Below are positions 1 through 7,631 of a stretch of 20,223 nucleotides of DNA, one piece after another. The notes beneath the pieces are model-generated. The model did not search any database and was not told where the DNA came from. It saw nothing but the letters and a program-made list of their open reading frames with translations. The first letter of the stretch is position 1; the number at the start of each line of letters is the position of its first letter. The translations under genes and the position numbers were made by a program. This stretch comes from JAVZYK01 sp049699715. Lineage in GTDB: Archaea > Nanobdellota > Nanobdellia > Pacearchaeales > UBA284. The DNA lies in contig JBNAVB010000012.1 of NCBI GenBank assembly GCA_049699715.1, forward strand, positions 1-20,223, in the 5' to 3' direction.

Positions 1-10
1 CAGAAAAAAT

Positions 11-39
11 AGTAAATCTCTTTGTTATAGAGATTTACT
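11..39. repeat. Perfect 11-bp hairpin with 7-nt loop
   Basis: The arms AGTAAATCTCT (11-21) and AGAGATTTACT (29-39) are exact reverse complements around the loop TTGTTAT. The stem is AT-rich and followed by TTCT. It lies upstream of the promoter of the ATPase gene. It could be the terminator of a gene left of the window, or a binding site for a dimeric regulator; the sequence does not decide. The structure is seen directly; the function is inference. Confidence 0.6.
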
Positions 40-91
40 TTCTACAAGCCTTACATTTTATCACAACAATTAAAATATTAAAATCTAAAAA

Positions 92-98
92 TTTATAA
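92..98 (+). promoter_or_regulatory. TATA box of the HerA-like ATPase gene
   Basis: TTTATAA preceded by an A-rich tract. Transcription would start near position 121, leaving a leader of about 20 nt that contains GAGG (127-130) as a weak ribosome-binding site before the ATG at 142. Confidence 0.6.
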
Positions 99-141
99 GT
101 TTGTTTTTGCTTGATTTATTAAAAAAGAGGGAAGTGAGAAG

Positions 142-1470
142 ATGCCGGAAGATATTATAATTGGGAGAGATGAGAGCGATAAGAAGAAGTTCGGTGATGA
201 GGGTTTGATTAATTTAGGAAAGCATTTCGTCAAGATGGGCCAGATTACTTCACTGAGCAATAGGGTTATGATGGATGTTGCGCGAGCGCATGTTGTTCTT
301 GTGGCAGGAAAACGCGGCAGTGGGAAATCATATACTTTGGGGGTTATTGCCGAAGAAATAAGCAATTTGCCCCCGAGTGTTGCTCAAAATATCGCAGTTA
401 TTATTTTTGATACAATGGGGATTTTCTGGACAATGAATTACAAGAATGAAAAAGAAACTGAGTTATTGAGGCAATGGAATATTGAATCAAAAAGGCTTCC
501 TGTTCGGGTTTTTGTTCCTTATGGTTTTGCAGAAAAATGGCGTGAGCGAGGAATCCCCGTTCATAAGGAATTTGCGTTGAAAGTGCCCGACATCACAGCT
601 GATGAATGGTGTTTGACTTTTAATGTTAGTTTTGTTGATCCTGTTGGCGCGGTTATTCAGGGTGCTGTCACAAGACTTCAGGAGGATTTGGAAGATGGTT
701 TGATAAAAGATTTTGACATTGATGATATAATCAAAACAATTCGCGCTGATAAGGAAGCAGGCACGCATGAGAAACACGCTGCAGTTAACTTGTTCGAGGC
801 TGCGAAGACCTGGAAGATTTTTGCGGGCAAACGCGAGAAAGGCACTGCAATCTCAGATTTGATAAAACCTGGAGAGACATGCGTTATTGATTTGAGCTGT
901 TATAGCAGCATCGGCACTGTGAATGTAAGAGCTTTGGTGATAGGGCTTGTGAGCAAAAAACTTTTCAATGAGCGAATGGAAGCGAGAAAACATGAAGAAA
1001 TCGAAGCTGTAAGGCATGGGCTTGATTATCTTTATTACAAGCAAAAAAGAGAAATGCCGCTTGTTTGGATTTGTATTGATGAGGGCCATGAATTCTTGCC
1101 TTTGCACGGCAAGACTGCAGCTACTGATGCATTGATCCAGCTATTGCGAGAGGGAAGGCAGCCTGGGATAAGTGTTGCTATTGCTACACAACAGCCAGGA
1201 CAAATTCATCACGATGTCATGACTCAAAGCGATATTGTTATTAGTCACAGGGTTACTGCAAAGCCAGACATTGACTCATTGAACTATATAATGCAGACTT
1301 ATCTCCTCGCTGACATTAAAACCTATTTAGACAATTTGCCCCGATTGAAAGGAAGCGCGATAATATTAGATGATAATTCTGAGAGAATTTACCCAATGAG
1401 AGTCCGTCCTAGATTCACATGGCATGGAGGCGAAGCTCCGACTGCGGTCAAAGTCAAAAAGAGAATCTGA
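142..1470 (+). CDS. HerA/VirB4-type P-loop ATPase (DUF87-like)
   Basis: A 442-aa ATP-binding protein of the HerA/FtsK/VirB4 ATPase class, which pump DNA or remodel nucleoprotein complexes using ATP. Walker A is GKRGSGKS at residues 56-63, right after a short N-terminal strand region. Walker B is the hydrophobic run LVWICIDE at 307-314 with D313/E314. It is followed by LLREGRQPGISVAIATQQP, the 'recruit to the arginine/sensor strand' region typical of this class. There is no membrane segment, so it should be cytoplasmic. The ATG at 142 sits 21 nt after the predicted transcription start. Classic archaeal HerA is cotranscribed with the nuclease NurA and with Mre11-Rad50; none of these is here, and the next gene points the opposite way. 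It is therefore probably a stand-alone paralogue, common in DPANN genomes, rather than the end-resection HerA. Class assignment is solid; the substrate is unknown. Confidence 0.9.
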   Translation: MPEDIIIGRDESDKKKFGDEGLINLGKHFVKMGQITSLSNRVMMDVARAHVVLVAGKRGSGKSYTLGVIAEEISNLPPSVAQNIAVIIFDTMGIFWTMNYKNEKETELLRQWNIESKRLPVRVFVPYGFAEKWRERGIPVHKEFALKVPDITADEWCLTFNVSFVDPVGAVIQGAVTRLQEDLEDGLIKDFDIDDIIKTIRADKEAGTHEKHAAVNLFEAAKTWKIFAGKREKGTAISDLIKPGETCVIDLSCYSSIGTVNVRALVIGLVSKKLFNERMEARKHEEIEAVRHGLDYLYYKQKREMPLVWICIDEGHEFLPLHGKTAATDALIQLLREGRQPGISVAIATQQPGQIHHDVMTQSDIVISHRVTAKPDIDSLNYIMQTYLLADIKTYLDNLPRLKGSAIILDDNSERIYPMRVRPRFTWHGGEAPTAVKVKKRI

Positions 1471-1495
1471 AAATTATTCTAGCTTCGATTTAAAA

Positions 1496-1702
1496 TTATT
1501 TAGAACCCCAACAGTTGCCATAAAAATCAAAAAAAGGCGGGCATGTAGCCGCATTTTTGCATGAAGAGCAATAGTTCTTTTTGAATTTTTGCACTTCAAA
1601 TTCTTGCTGAATCTTTAGCTCTTCCGCAAAAGTCATCTCTTTTGCTTCAAATTTTATCTCTGACTTATGTGGAATTGTTTTGGTTTGTAATCTTTGTCCC
1701 AT
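1496..1702 (-). CDS. Four-cysteine miniprotein, putative zinc-binding
   Basis: A 68-aa basic protein. The N-terminal half is charged and probably helical (FAEELKIQQEFEVQKFKKN). The C-terminal third carries C45, C48, C54 and C64 in the pattern CxxC-x5-C-x9-C, suitable for binding one zinc ion. A convincing minus-strand TATA box lies at 1752-1759, about 50 bp before the ATG, which supports a real gene although it is short. It converges on the ATPase gene, with 25 bp between the two stop codons. I do not recognise a named family. Small archaeal zinc proteins of this kind often bind nucleic acid or act in protein-protein contacts, but that is inference only. Confidence 0.65.
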   Translation of the reverse strand: MGQRLQTKTIPHKSEIKFEAKEMTFAEELKIQQEFEVQKFKKNYCSSCKNAATCPPFFDFYGNCWGSK

Positions 1703-1751
1703 TTTTATTTTCTTTTTTATTTTTTTTGGTTTTATGTTGTATTAATCGGGA

Positions 1752-1759
1752 TTTATAAA
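1752..1759 (-). promoter_or_regulatory. TATA box of the four-cysteine miniprotein gene
   Basis: On the minus strand the box reads TTTATAAA within AAGTTTATAAATC. It predicts a start of transcription near 1729 and a leader of about 25 nt before the ATG at 1702. The leader is A-rich with no obvious Shine-Dalgarno sequence. Confidence 0.6.
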
Positions 1760-1825
1760 CTTTTGTGGGTTTAAGGCTCATTTAGGATATAGTTACTATT
1801 ATTTAATGACAAAAAAAGCGAAAGA

Positions 1826-1832
1826 TTTATAA
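1826..1832 (+). promoter_or_regulatory. TATA box, leaderless promoter of the 768-aa gene
   Basis: TTTATAA preceded by AAAGA. Its centre is 26 bp before the ATG at 1855, so transcription should start on or next to the start codon. No Shine-Dalgarno sequence lies upstream of the ATG, which fits a leaderless mRNA. Confidence 0.7.
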
Positions 1833-1854
1833 GCTTCCTAAGGTTATATTCTCC

Positions 1855-4161
1855 ATGTACAAATTAGTAGAAGACCTCTGTGAAGAGGGGGTATTATTCA
1901 ACAGAGAGAATTACGGGCTAATCTATTCTTTCGGGACTCTCTCTGAGTTCAAAGATTTGGCCGGTGAGAAACCCATAGACTACTATTCAAGGGGCAAACT
2001 TTTCTTGAATTTGCTCAAGAAAAAGGATGAGGACAGCGAGCCGATTAATGAGTTTGAGTTGTCTTTCAACCGCTTTTTGATGAGCGCATGGCAAAGTTTC
2101 ATAGATATTATAGATCATCAACGAGGTGTTTTAAGCAAAGAAAGAAAACGATTACAAGAAAAATCCCCCGATTTTGTCGCAGAATGGCCCAAAGAAGAGA
2201 TAGGCATTTTGGAATCAGATTTAAAATATATCAGGGCTAAAGTTATAGATGAACAAAACCCATCTTATCAAGATACTTGTCAGTTGCCCTCCTTTTTCAA
2301 AAGAGTTTTTACACTCGCTGAAAATGTGAAGGCCACGAGAGACCAAGGAAAGATAAACACGTTTTGGGCTGCCCTTGGTGCTTACTTGTCTGAGAGTTTT
2401 GATAGATATATGAAACAGAAGACAAGAGAGGGTTCTGTCACATGTACAGACTATAATCGAGACATGTTGTTCAGACATTTTGTGATTCAGCCCCTTTTAA
2501 AACATCTTTTTAATAAAATAAAAAACGGGATGGAAGGCTATGTGGGGGGTGCCTCTTTCCTTTTAAGTGGGATTGATCTGGCAATTGTCCAACGAGGTTT
2601 AGTCAATGAACTTGAGAAAGAGAATACTCTAAAGAGGATGTTGCTGTATCCGGGGCTACTAATTCCAGAAGGGGCCGAAGCCGGAGGATTAAATTTTAAG
2701 GCTTATACCAACATAAAAAAATTATCACGAGAGTACAGCATGGAAATATTTTCTTCGGATGGATTATTCGAACAAATTTTTGGAGGAGAAAAAAAGGGAG
2801 AAAAAGTAAATGCCCTTGTTAGCCTTATCAAAAACTCTCACGATAGAAATAAAACACTAGAACTTTTATCTTATAATCAAGCTGTCCTAAAAAATCTTCC
2901 TTCTCGAATAAGAGACAAATTTGAGTCATTAGGCCTTCATGAAGCCGATCTTAGAAATTTCCGAGAACTTTCCAAATTATTACAAAAACAAGACTGGCTG
3001 ATTCATGTTATATATCGCTATATCGTAGATATTTCGAATGTTAAAGAATTGAGGGGGCAGGAAGGGAAATTATATCACGAAAAAAAATTAATAGATTTCT
3101 CAGGTAAAAGGCCAGTATTCAGCACCTTATTATTCCCACTTGTATGGCAACTAGACATGGTGTCCTCTGATGATGTAAAAAACTCAATAAGAAAAAATTT
3201 ACAAGAAAAACTTCAAACTGAAAAAATCCCCGAAGTACAAATAAATGACATATACAACCAGATTCATTCTGTTTGGATAAGACCAGAACGACAGGCGGAT
3301 ATTAGTTTCGAAGATATACCGCAGAGAGAAAAGCCCAAATCAGCACTTATGGAAGTAGCATCTCCTTATGGAATAAAATATGTAGATAATTTGGCAGGAG
3401 GTGATGCTGAAGGGGTTTATTTTGAAGGAGAATGGATCGCACTAAAATGGTTATTTTCACTCAAAGGATTTTATGATAAGTTATATCATAAAGGAGATAC
3501 GGCCAAAGAATTTGGATGTAATTTCTTTTATCGTAGTGCTGCAGCTTGGGGAACAACTAAAGACCTTAGAGAAGACACAGAGTTCATGGGTACCCTATCT
3601 TTTTTAGGTAACTCTGGAAAGGAAAGTGGGGGATATATCTATTATAAAGATGCAAAAGGCATTGAAAGAAGAATAAAAAATGAAATAATAATGTTTGCTG
3701 CACGAGATAATGCTGACAAAAGTACACTGTATAACTTGTTCGAAAAGATAAAAGAAGAACATGCTGATTTGAAGAAAATATTGGATAATAAAAATAAAGA
3801 TCCAAAATTTTGGAATGAATTGCCATTGCCATTAAGAAATGCTGTTGAAGAACAATTGAAGAAAAATCCAAGATTACATATAGACCTTATGGAATATAAA
3901 ATCCCTCACGCTGAAAAAGATAGTCCGTACAAAAGAGTACTGGAAGATCTAGAAGGGACAGTATATTACAAAAGTGAACTGACAGATATGGATATCTTCC
4001 CCCTGGGGAAATATATAGACAAAACAGGAAAAAGATCCTGGAATTTTAATATATATGCGGTTTTATGTGAACCTTTTCAACTCCTAAAAAAATTTTTTGA
4101 GTTGTATCAAAAAGCAAACTATGGGGACAATAGCAATGGGGACAGCAGCAATGCTCCATAA
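1855..4161 (+). CDS. Large soluble protein of unknown function (768 aa)
   Basis: I do not recognise this protein. It has no signal peptide, no membrane helix and no obvious nucleotide-binding loop or catalytic motif. The N-terminal ~450 residues look mainly helical. One helix-rich charged stretch near residues 87-125 (HQRGVLSKERKRLQEK and following) could be a coiled coil. The C-terminal ~300 residues contain aromatic and glycine-rich segments such as GGDAEGVYFEGEWIALKW and GTLSFLGNSGKESGGYIYY that look like a mixed alpha/beta domain. The last 12 residues (GDNSNGDSSNAP) are a low-complexity tail encoded by a 15-bp tandem duplication. The start is fixed by a TATA box 26 bp upstream (leaderless). 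The next gene starts 63 bp downstream in the same direction, also unassigned, so the two may work together. The gene is certainly coding; its function is unknown. Confidence 0.85.
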   Translation: MYKLVEDLCEEGVLFNRENYGLIYSFGTLSEFKDLAGEKPIDYYSRGKLFLNLLKKKDEDSEPINEFELSFNRFLMSAWQSFIDIIDHQRGVLSKERKRLQEKSPDFVAEWPKEEIGILESDLKYIRAKVIDEQNPSYQDTCQLPSFFKRVFTLAENVKATRDQGKINTFWAALGAYLSESFDRYMKQKTREGSVTCTDYNRDMLFRHFVIQPLLKHLFNKIKNGMEGYVGGASFLLSGIDLAIVQRGLVNELEKENTLKRMLLYPGLLIPEGAEAGGLNFKAYTNIKKLSREYSMEIFSSDGLFEQIFGGEKKGEKVNALVSLIKNSHDRNKTLELLSYNQAVLKNLPSRIRDKFESLGLHEADLRNFRELSKLLQKQDWLIHVIYRYIVDISNVKELRGQEGKLYHEKKLIDFSGKRPVFSTLLFPLVWQLDMVSSDDVKNSIRKNLQEKLQTEKIPEVQINDIYNQIHSVWIRPERQADISFEDIPQREKPKSALMEVASPYGIKYVDNLAGGDAEGVYFEGEWIALKWLFSLKGFYDKLYHKGDTAKEFGCNFFYRSAAAWGTTKDLREDTEFMGTLSFLGNSGKESGGYIYYKDAKGIERRIKNEIIMFAARDNADKSTLYNLFEKIKEEHADLKKILDNKNKDPKFWNELPLPLRNAVEEQLKKNPRLHIDLMEYKIPHAEKDSPYKRVLEDLEGTVYYKSELTDMDIFPLGKYIDKTGKRSWNFNIYAVLCEPFQLLKKFFELYQKANYGDNSNGDSSNAP
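4123..4152 (+). repeat. 15-bp tandem duplication at the gene's 3' end
   Basis: GGGGACAATAGCAAT (4123-4137) is followed directly by GGGGACAGCAGCAAT (4138-4152), 13 of 15 bases identical. It encodes GDNSN-GDSSN, the polar tail of the 768-aa protein. This looks like a replication-slippage duplication tolerated in a disordered tail. Confidence 0.75.
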
Positions 4162-4186
4162 GTGTTATCACTTTAAAATGGAAAAC

Positions 4187-4195
4187 TTTATAAAA
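4187..4195 (+). promoter_or_regulatory. TATA box and SD of the 540-aa gene
   Basis: TTTATAAAA lies 30 bp before the ATG at 4225 and predicts a very short leader. A Shine-Dalgarno-like AAGGAGA occurs at 4211-4217. The gene can thus be transcribed independently of the preceding 768-aa gene. Confidence 0.65.
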
Positions 4196-4224
4196 TCAAA
4201 AAAACTATACAAGGAGAAGATAAA

Positions 4225-5847
4225 ATGGAAGATTCCGATAATTTTAGTATAACTGGGGATGTTGAAAAACTTAAGAATTCTAGTTTAACTAAACTCGTGA
4301 ATGCCGAGTTTGGGTGGCTTACCAAACGCAGAAGTGCCGATGGCGAGATTGAAGTCACAATAGCAAGTTATATCCAAAGTCCAAAGAAAAGTCTAATAAC
4401 CGCCATCCAAAAAGGACAGATTAAAAGTAAATATTGGAAAGAACCTAATCCTGAAAAGGCCATAGAGCTATTGAAAAAAGAAGAGGAGAAATATAACGAT
4501 GGAATGTATCTGCAGATATTGCCTGCTAGAATCCGGGAGATTTTGCATTATGTCACCGGTTTAAAAGTAGAAGAAAATGAAAGGGCTTCTTACTTTAGGA
4601 GAGATCCTGAAAAGACAATACAGTTCTGGAGCAAAAGTTTTAAGGATTCTAGATGTATTATAAAATATTTCGAAGAATTGCCAATACCTCAAGAGATAGA
4701 ATCCCTATACGGGGAATCAGACTTAGAATTTTTGGGTGAATGGCGTGAAATTAAACCAGAAAAAAGCGAGGAAGAATATTTGTTCTCAACAGAAGATATT
4801 CCTGATAATATCCCCATCCCTACAGGAACGGTTGATGTCAAAGAAAGTGCAGAACCGGGTGAAATTGAGGTTCCTAAAGATGAAAACATTATAGGCTCGG
4901 GAAAACGGAAAGACGCGCGAAAAGAAAAGAAAGAGGAAGAAAAACAAAATATAAATCAGATAAAAAAAAGAGAGGAGATTGCGAGAAAAAAAGAGAAACA
5001 TCTCATGTTAAATTTTGGATTGGTGATTCAAGGCCAAGCATCTGAAATAGAATTCGAAAATTTCAAGAATGATTTACTCGGCATGATTAAATCAAAAACA
5101 GATTTATATCTCGAAGCCAGAAAACAATACTCTTATGGTGACTCCTCGCAAGGAAAAATAAGGGTACAGTACGTTTACAAAATAGAAAATCCTCTAGATA
5201 ATCTTGCTGCTGAAATAATTCAAGACATGGTCCAAGATCAGTTGACTCTGTATCCGGGCAAGGCTAAAGACCAAGAGGATATAGAAGCTATCCTTGGAGG
5301 ATACGAGGATAGATATCTTGATGGGGAGCCAAGCATGAGAGAGCATATAAAAGCCCGTGGGAAGAAAAAATTATATAATATGGGTTTACAGTGCATTTAT
5401 GATAACGCATTGGATTACGAAATACTTGGGGGCGACGATTCAATGCCAATAATTGCATGGGATAAAAACAAGAGCAAGCGGTTTTATGTGCATTTTGTAC
5501 CCTGGTTTGAGGGCTTAGGGGATACAGATGCCGACTGGAGTTGGATTGGTAATGCTAAAGAATATTACGAGAATTTAAAAGCTAAGCAACAACAAGCGGG
5601 GGGTTTGGCTAAGATTGTAAAAGGAATTGGTAATGGAATCAACAGACTTTTCAAATCAAAAAACGAAGAGGAGTCAAAGGAAACAAAAAAAGAGGTGCAA
5701 TTTACGCAATCTACTACGGATAGCACAGGAGGGATTTACTTGGGTTCACAAGTAATAACTGTAAGGAGCAAAGATGAATATGCAATTCAAAAAATCATAG
5801 AGTCTTATGCCCTTGCTAAAAAGACTTTATACACGCCACCAAGGTAA
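4225..5847 (+). CDS. Soluble protein of unknown function with charged linker (540 aa)
   Basis: I do not recognise this protein. It has three parts. Residues 1-165 form an N-terminal domain rich in lysine and aromatic residues. A Pro/Glu-rich acidic segment and then a very highly charged Lys/Glu stretch (about 227-262, with KEKKEEEKQN and KKREEIARKKEK) probably form a long helix or coiled coil. A C-terminal domain (263-540) begins with a hydrophobic strand (LMLNFGLVIQG) and ends in YTPPR. There is no signal peptide or membrane helix, so it is cytoplasmic. AAGGAG with 8 nt spacing supports the ATG at 4225. It follows the 768-aa gene by 63 bp with its own TATA box. A two-domain protein with a rigid charged linker suggests a scaffold or adaptor, but this is inference from composition only. 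Confidence 0.85.
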   Translation: MEDSDNFSITGDVEKLKNSSLTKLVNAEFGWLTKRRSADGEIEVTIASYIQSPKKSLITAIQKGQIKSKYWKEPNPEKAIELLKKEEEKYNDGMYLQILPARIREILHYVTGLKVEENERASYFRRDPEKTIQFWSKSFKDSRCIIKYFEELPIPQEIESLYGESDLEFLGEWREIKPEKSEEEYLFSTEDIPDNIPIPTGTVDVKESAEPGEIEVPKDENIIGSGKRKDARKEKKEEEKQNINQIKKREEIARKKEKHLMLNFGLVIQGQASEIEFENFKNDLLGMIKSKTDLYLEARKQYSYGDSSQGKIRVQYVYKIENPLDNLAAEIIQDMVQDQLTLYPGKAKDQEDIEAILGGYEDRYLDGEPSMREHIKARGKKKLYNMGLQCIYDNALDYEILGGDDSMPIIAWDKNKSKRFYVHFVPWFEGLGDTDADWSWIGNAKEYYENLKAKQQQAGGLAKIVKGIGNGINRLFKSKNEEESKETKKEVQFTQSTTDSTGGIYLGSQVITVRSKDEYAIQKIIESYALAKKTLYTPPR

Positions 5848-5849
5848 AT

Positions 5850-5878
5850 TTGTAAATACAGGTTACAAATATTTACAA
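5850..5878. repeat. 9-bp inverted repeat after the 540-aa gene
   Basis: TTGTAAATA (5850-5858) and TATTTACAA (5870-5878) are exact reverse complements with an 11-nt spacer. A nested alternative pair, TTTGTAA (5849-5855) and TTACAAA (5863-5869), competes with it. It begins 3 bp after the stop codon. It may be a transcript 3' end structure or an operator; AT-rich stems like this do not prove either. Confidence 0.5.
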
Positions 5879-5940
5879 CCATAATTTAATATTCTCATTC
5901 TTGCTACAAATTATAATTATACTAAGGATTATACGAAGGT

Positions 5941-5950
5941 TTTTAAAATA
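5941..5950 (+). promoter_or_regulatory. TATA box, leaderless promoter of the pilin-like pair
   Basis: TTTTAAAATA is centred about 24 bp before the ATG at 5969, predicting a leaderless transcript for the two pilin-like genes. No Shine-Dalgarno sequence precedes the ATG. Confidence 0.6.
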
Positions 5951-5968
5951 AAATAGCTTATTTATTCC

Positions 5969-6688
5969 ATGAAGAAAGAAAAAAGGGGTATAACAAACAT
6001 AGAGATGATTGTGGCTGTAACAATATTTATTTTCTCTGTGATACTTGTTATTTATTACATTACTTTTGTGGGATTAAGACAAGAGCCTGCGGAAATTTTC
6101 CTGGCAACGCTTGAAAAAGCTCTGAGAAATGAGACTGAAGTAACTTACAACATCACTTATCTGGAAACTTATGGCGGGAGCCAGGGCATGGGCGATTGTA
6201 TAAATGTCTCTAGACACTTGAGTATTGTTGATGTCCTTAATGTGTCTATCATAGAGCACTCTCAGAACTCCCGCGTTAATTTTAATGTTACTAGTGATTG
6301 GCTTTTGATTAATAATTCTGGCTCATCGTCACATACTTTTGAGATTTATGCTTTCCCTTATAAAATCAATGCAAATGATGAACTTAATTGTAATAATATC
6401 ATTTCTTTGGTCGAGGGGCAAGGCTACAACTATAGTATCGTGAGCGAAGGCAAGGTTTTTGTCTACGACAAATTGTCCAATTTAGACTATAAGACATTCA
6501 AGGAACGTTGGAACATGCAAAAAGATTTTTACATTTCTGTAATGAATGCAACCGGAACCGCCTTGTTTGCTATAGGAACTCCCGCAAGTATTTTAGGAGT
6601 GCCTGTGAGGGCATCTCAGTTCAAGGCGAAAATGATATTCCCTATAGGGAATATCAATGATATAATGATTAATTTACAGGTTTGGTGA
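5969..6688 (+). CDS. Type IV pilin-like protein with class III signal peptide
   Basis: A 239-aa membrane-anchored protein. The N-terminus MKKEKRG is basic, followed by ITNIEMIVAVTIFIFSVI. This fits a prepilin peptidase site after G7 with glutamate at mature position +5, and then a hydrophobic helix (about residues 13-34) that would serve both as anchor and as pilus-core helix. The remaining ~200 residues are extracellular, contain many N-x-S/T sequons (for example NETEVTYNITY), and show no recognisable enzymatic motif. In archaea such proteins form pili, archaellum-like filaments or pseudopilin assemblies. The next gene, another pilin-like protein, begins one base after this stop codon, so they are surely cotranscribed. 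The predicted leaderless start at 5969 fits the TATA box. The exact structure built is not known. Confidence 0.75.
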   Translation: MKKEKRGITNIEMIVAVTIFIFSVILVIYYITFVGLRQEPAEIFLATLEKALRNETEVTYNITYLETYGGSQGMGDCINVSRHLSIVDVLNVSIIEHSQNSRVNFNVTSDWLLINNSGSSSHTFEIYAFPYKINANDELNCNNIISLVEGQGYNYSIVSEGKVFVYDKLSNLDYKTFKERWNMQKDFYISVMNATGTALFAIGTPASILGVPVRASQFKAKMIFPIGNINDIMINLQVW

Positions 6689-6689
6689 A

Positions 6690-7133
6690 ATGGTGAGTAA
6701 AATGGTGAATAAAACGAATAGATTTATTAAAAACAAGAAAGGATGGCTGACGATTGTTGAGGTGGTAATCGCCATACTGATTTTGTTTGGTTTTGTGTTT
6801 ATTGCTATGTCTAAACAGGCCCAGGAATCTAGGGCATTGCAAGGCGAGCCCTCGCTGTTTGAGGTAGCAAACTTCTTGACTGTTAGAGCACAAGAAAATG
6901 CTACGATCAGAAATTCTGTTTTGTCTGACAATAGTATGACAACTGAAATGTTGAGATATGAAGCCCAAAGAATCAATGCTAGGCTGAATGTCAGCGCAAG
7001 CAGTGTTGATATCGGAGGAATCTGCAGTTTTACACTTGCTGATAAGGAAGTCTATAGCGCGACCGCAATTATTGCTTCAGATTCCTCGAGTTACAATCCA
7101 AAAAAATTGTGCGTGTTTTTATGGCAGGAATAA
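6690..7133 (+). CDS. Short pilin/pseudopilin-like membrane protein
   Basis: A 147-aa protein with a basic N-terminus ending KNKKG (G18), then WLTIVEVVIAILILFGFVFI, a hydrophobic helix carrying the T-I-V-E signature of type IV pilin-like proteins. Compared with the usual G|FTxxE arrangement, glutamate is at +6 rather than +5 if cleavage follows G18. The mature part is small (about 105 residues outside the membrane), with two cysteines (in GGICSF and KKLCVF) that could form a disulfide. It starts one base after the stop of the preceding pilin-like gene, implying translational coupling; GGTGA at 6683-6687 is a plausible ribosome site. An in-frame ATG at 6702 is an alternative start. It is probably a minor pilin partner of the 239-aa protein. 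Confidence 0.7.
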   Translation: MVSKMVNKTNRFIKNKKGWLTIVEVVIAILILFGFVFIAMSKQAQESRALQGEPSLFEVANFLTVRAQENATIRNSVLSDNSMTTEMLRYEAQRINARLNVSASSVDIGGICSFTLADKEVYSATAIIASDSSSYNPKKLCVFLWQE

Positions 7134-7136
7134 ATC

Positions 7137-7146
7137 TTTTAAAAAA
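7137..7146 (+). promoter_or_regulatory. Possible TATA box before archease
   Basis: CTTTTAAAAAAT-type sequence right after the pilin-like stop codon. It would start transcription near 7168, just before the strong GGAGGT at 7173-7178. It is weaker evidence than other boxes in the window because the region is generally A/T-rich. Confidence 0.4.
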
Positions 7147-7183
7147 TTTAATCAAAAGACAAAAAAGCGAAAGGAGGTAGAAA

Positions 7184-7615
7184 ATGGCATATGAAACTTT
7201 TGAGCATGAAGCAGATATAGGGATTAGGGGCAAGGGTACGAGTATCGAAGAAGCCTTTCAAGAGGCTGCCAAGGCATTATTTGATGTAGAAGTTGATGTG
7301 AAAAAAGTTAGTGCGTTAAAAGAAGTAAAAGTTAAATGCCAAGCTTCAAACATTGAAGAGCTTTTTGTTGAATGGTTAAATGCTCTGTTGAGTCAAGCTT
7401 CAGTGCGCGGCATGGTTTTTTCAAAATTTAAAGTTGTGATTAAAGAGAAAAACGATAGGTTATTTAAGTTAGAAGGAGTTGCTAAAGGTGAGGGGTTTAA
7501 TGCTGAAAAGCACAATATTAAAGATGAAGTCAAAGGCGCTACCTACTCTCAGCTTAAAGTTCATCAAGATAAAAAAACAAAAAAGTGGATTGCACAGTGT
7601 ATAGTTGATGTATAG
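7184..7615 (+). CDS. Archease, RtcB cofactor protein
   Basis: A 143-aa protein that fits the archease family in length and motifs. Archease speeds RtcB guanylylation and multiple turnover and so supports tRNA splicing and RNA repair. The N-terminal signature HEADIGIRGKG includes D11, and the chain ends IVDV with D142. In the known Pyrococcus protein an N-terminal and a C-terminal aspartate bind the metal at the same places. The middle segment ASNIEELFVEWLNALL and the late VKGATYSQLKV are also family hallmarks. A strong Shine-Dalgarno GGAGGT (7173-7178) precedes the ATG at 7184. The rtcB gene follows 16 bp after the stop, the expected operon partner. High confidence from motif and context together. 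Confidence 0.95.
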   Translation: MAYETFEHEADIGIRGKGTSIEEAFQEAAKALFDVEVDVKKVSALKEVKVKCQASNIEELFVEWLNALLSQASVRGMVFSKFKVVIKEKNDRLFKLEGVAKGEGFNAEKHNIKDEVKGATYSQLKVHQDKKTKKWIAQCIVDV

Positions 7616-7631
7616 AGTAAAGGATAGAAAA

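Noticed and set aside
142..5847. HerA-based antiphage defence operon
   Set aside because: The ATPase is separated from the orphan pair by an opposing gene and about 385 bp, with separate promoters. No Sir2, nuclease or other known effector domain is visible, so a joint operon is not supported.
7605..7631. Upstream TTG or ATG (7605, 7608) as rtcB start
   Set aside because: These would overlap the archease stop and have no ribosome site. ATG 7632 has AAGGA at 8 nt spacing, and the family N-terminus aligns from there.
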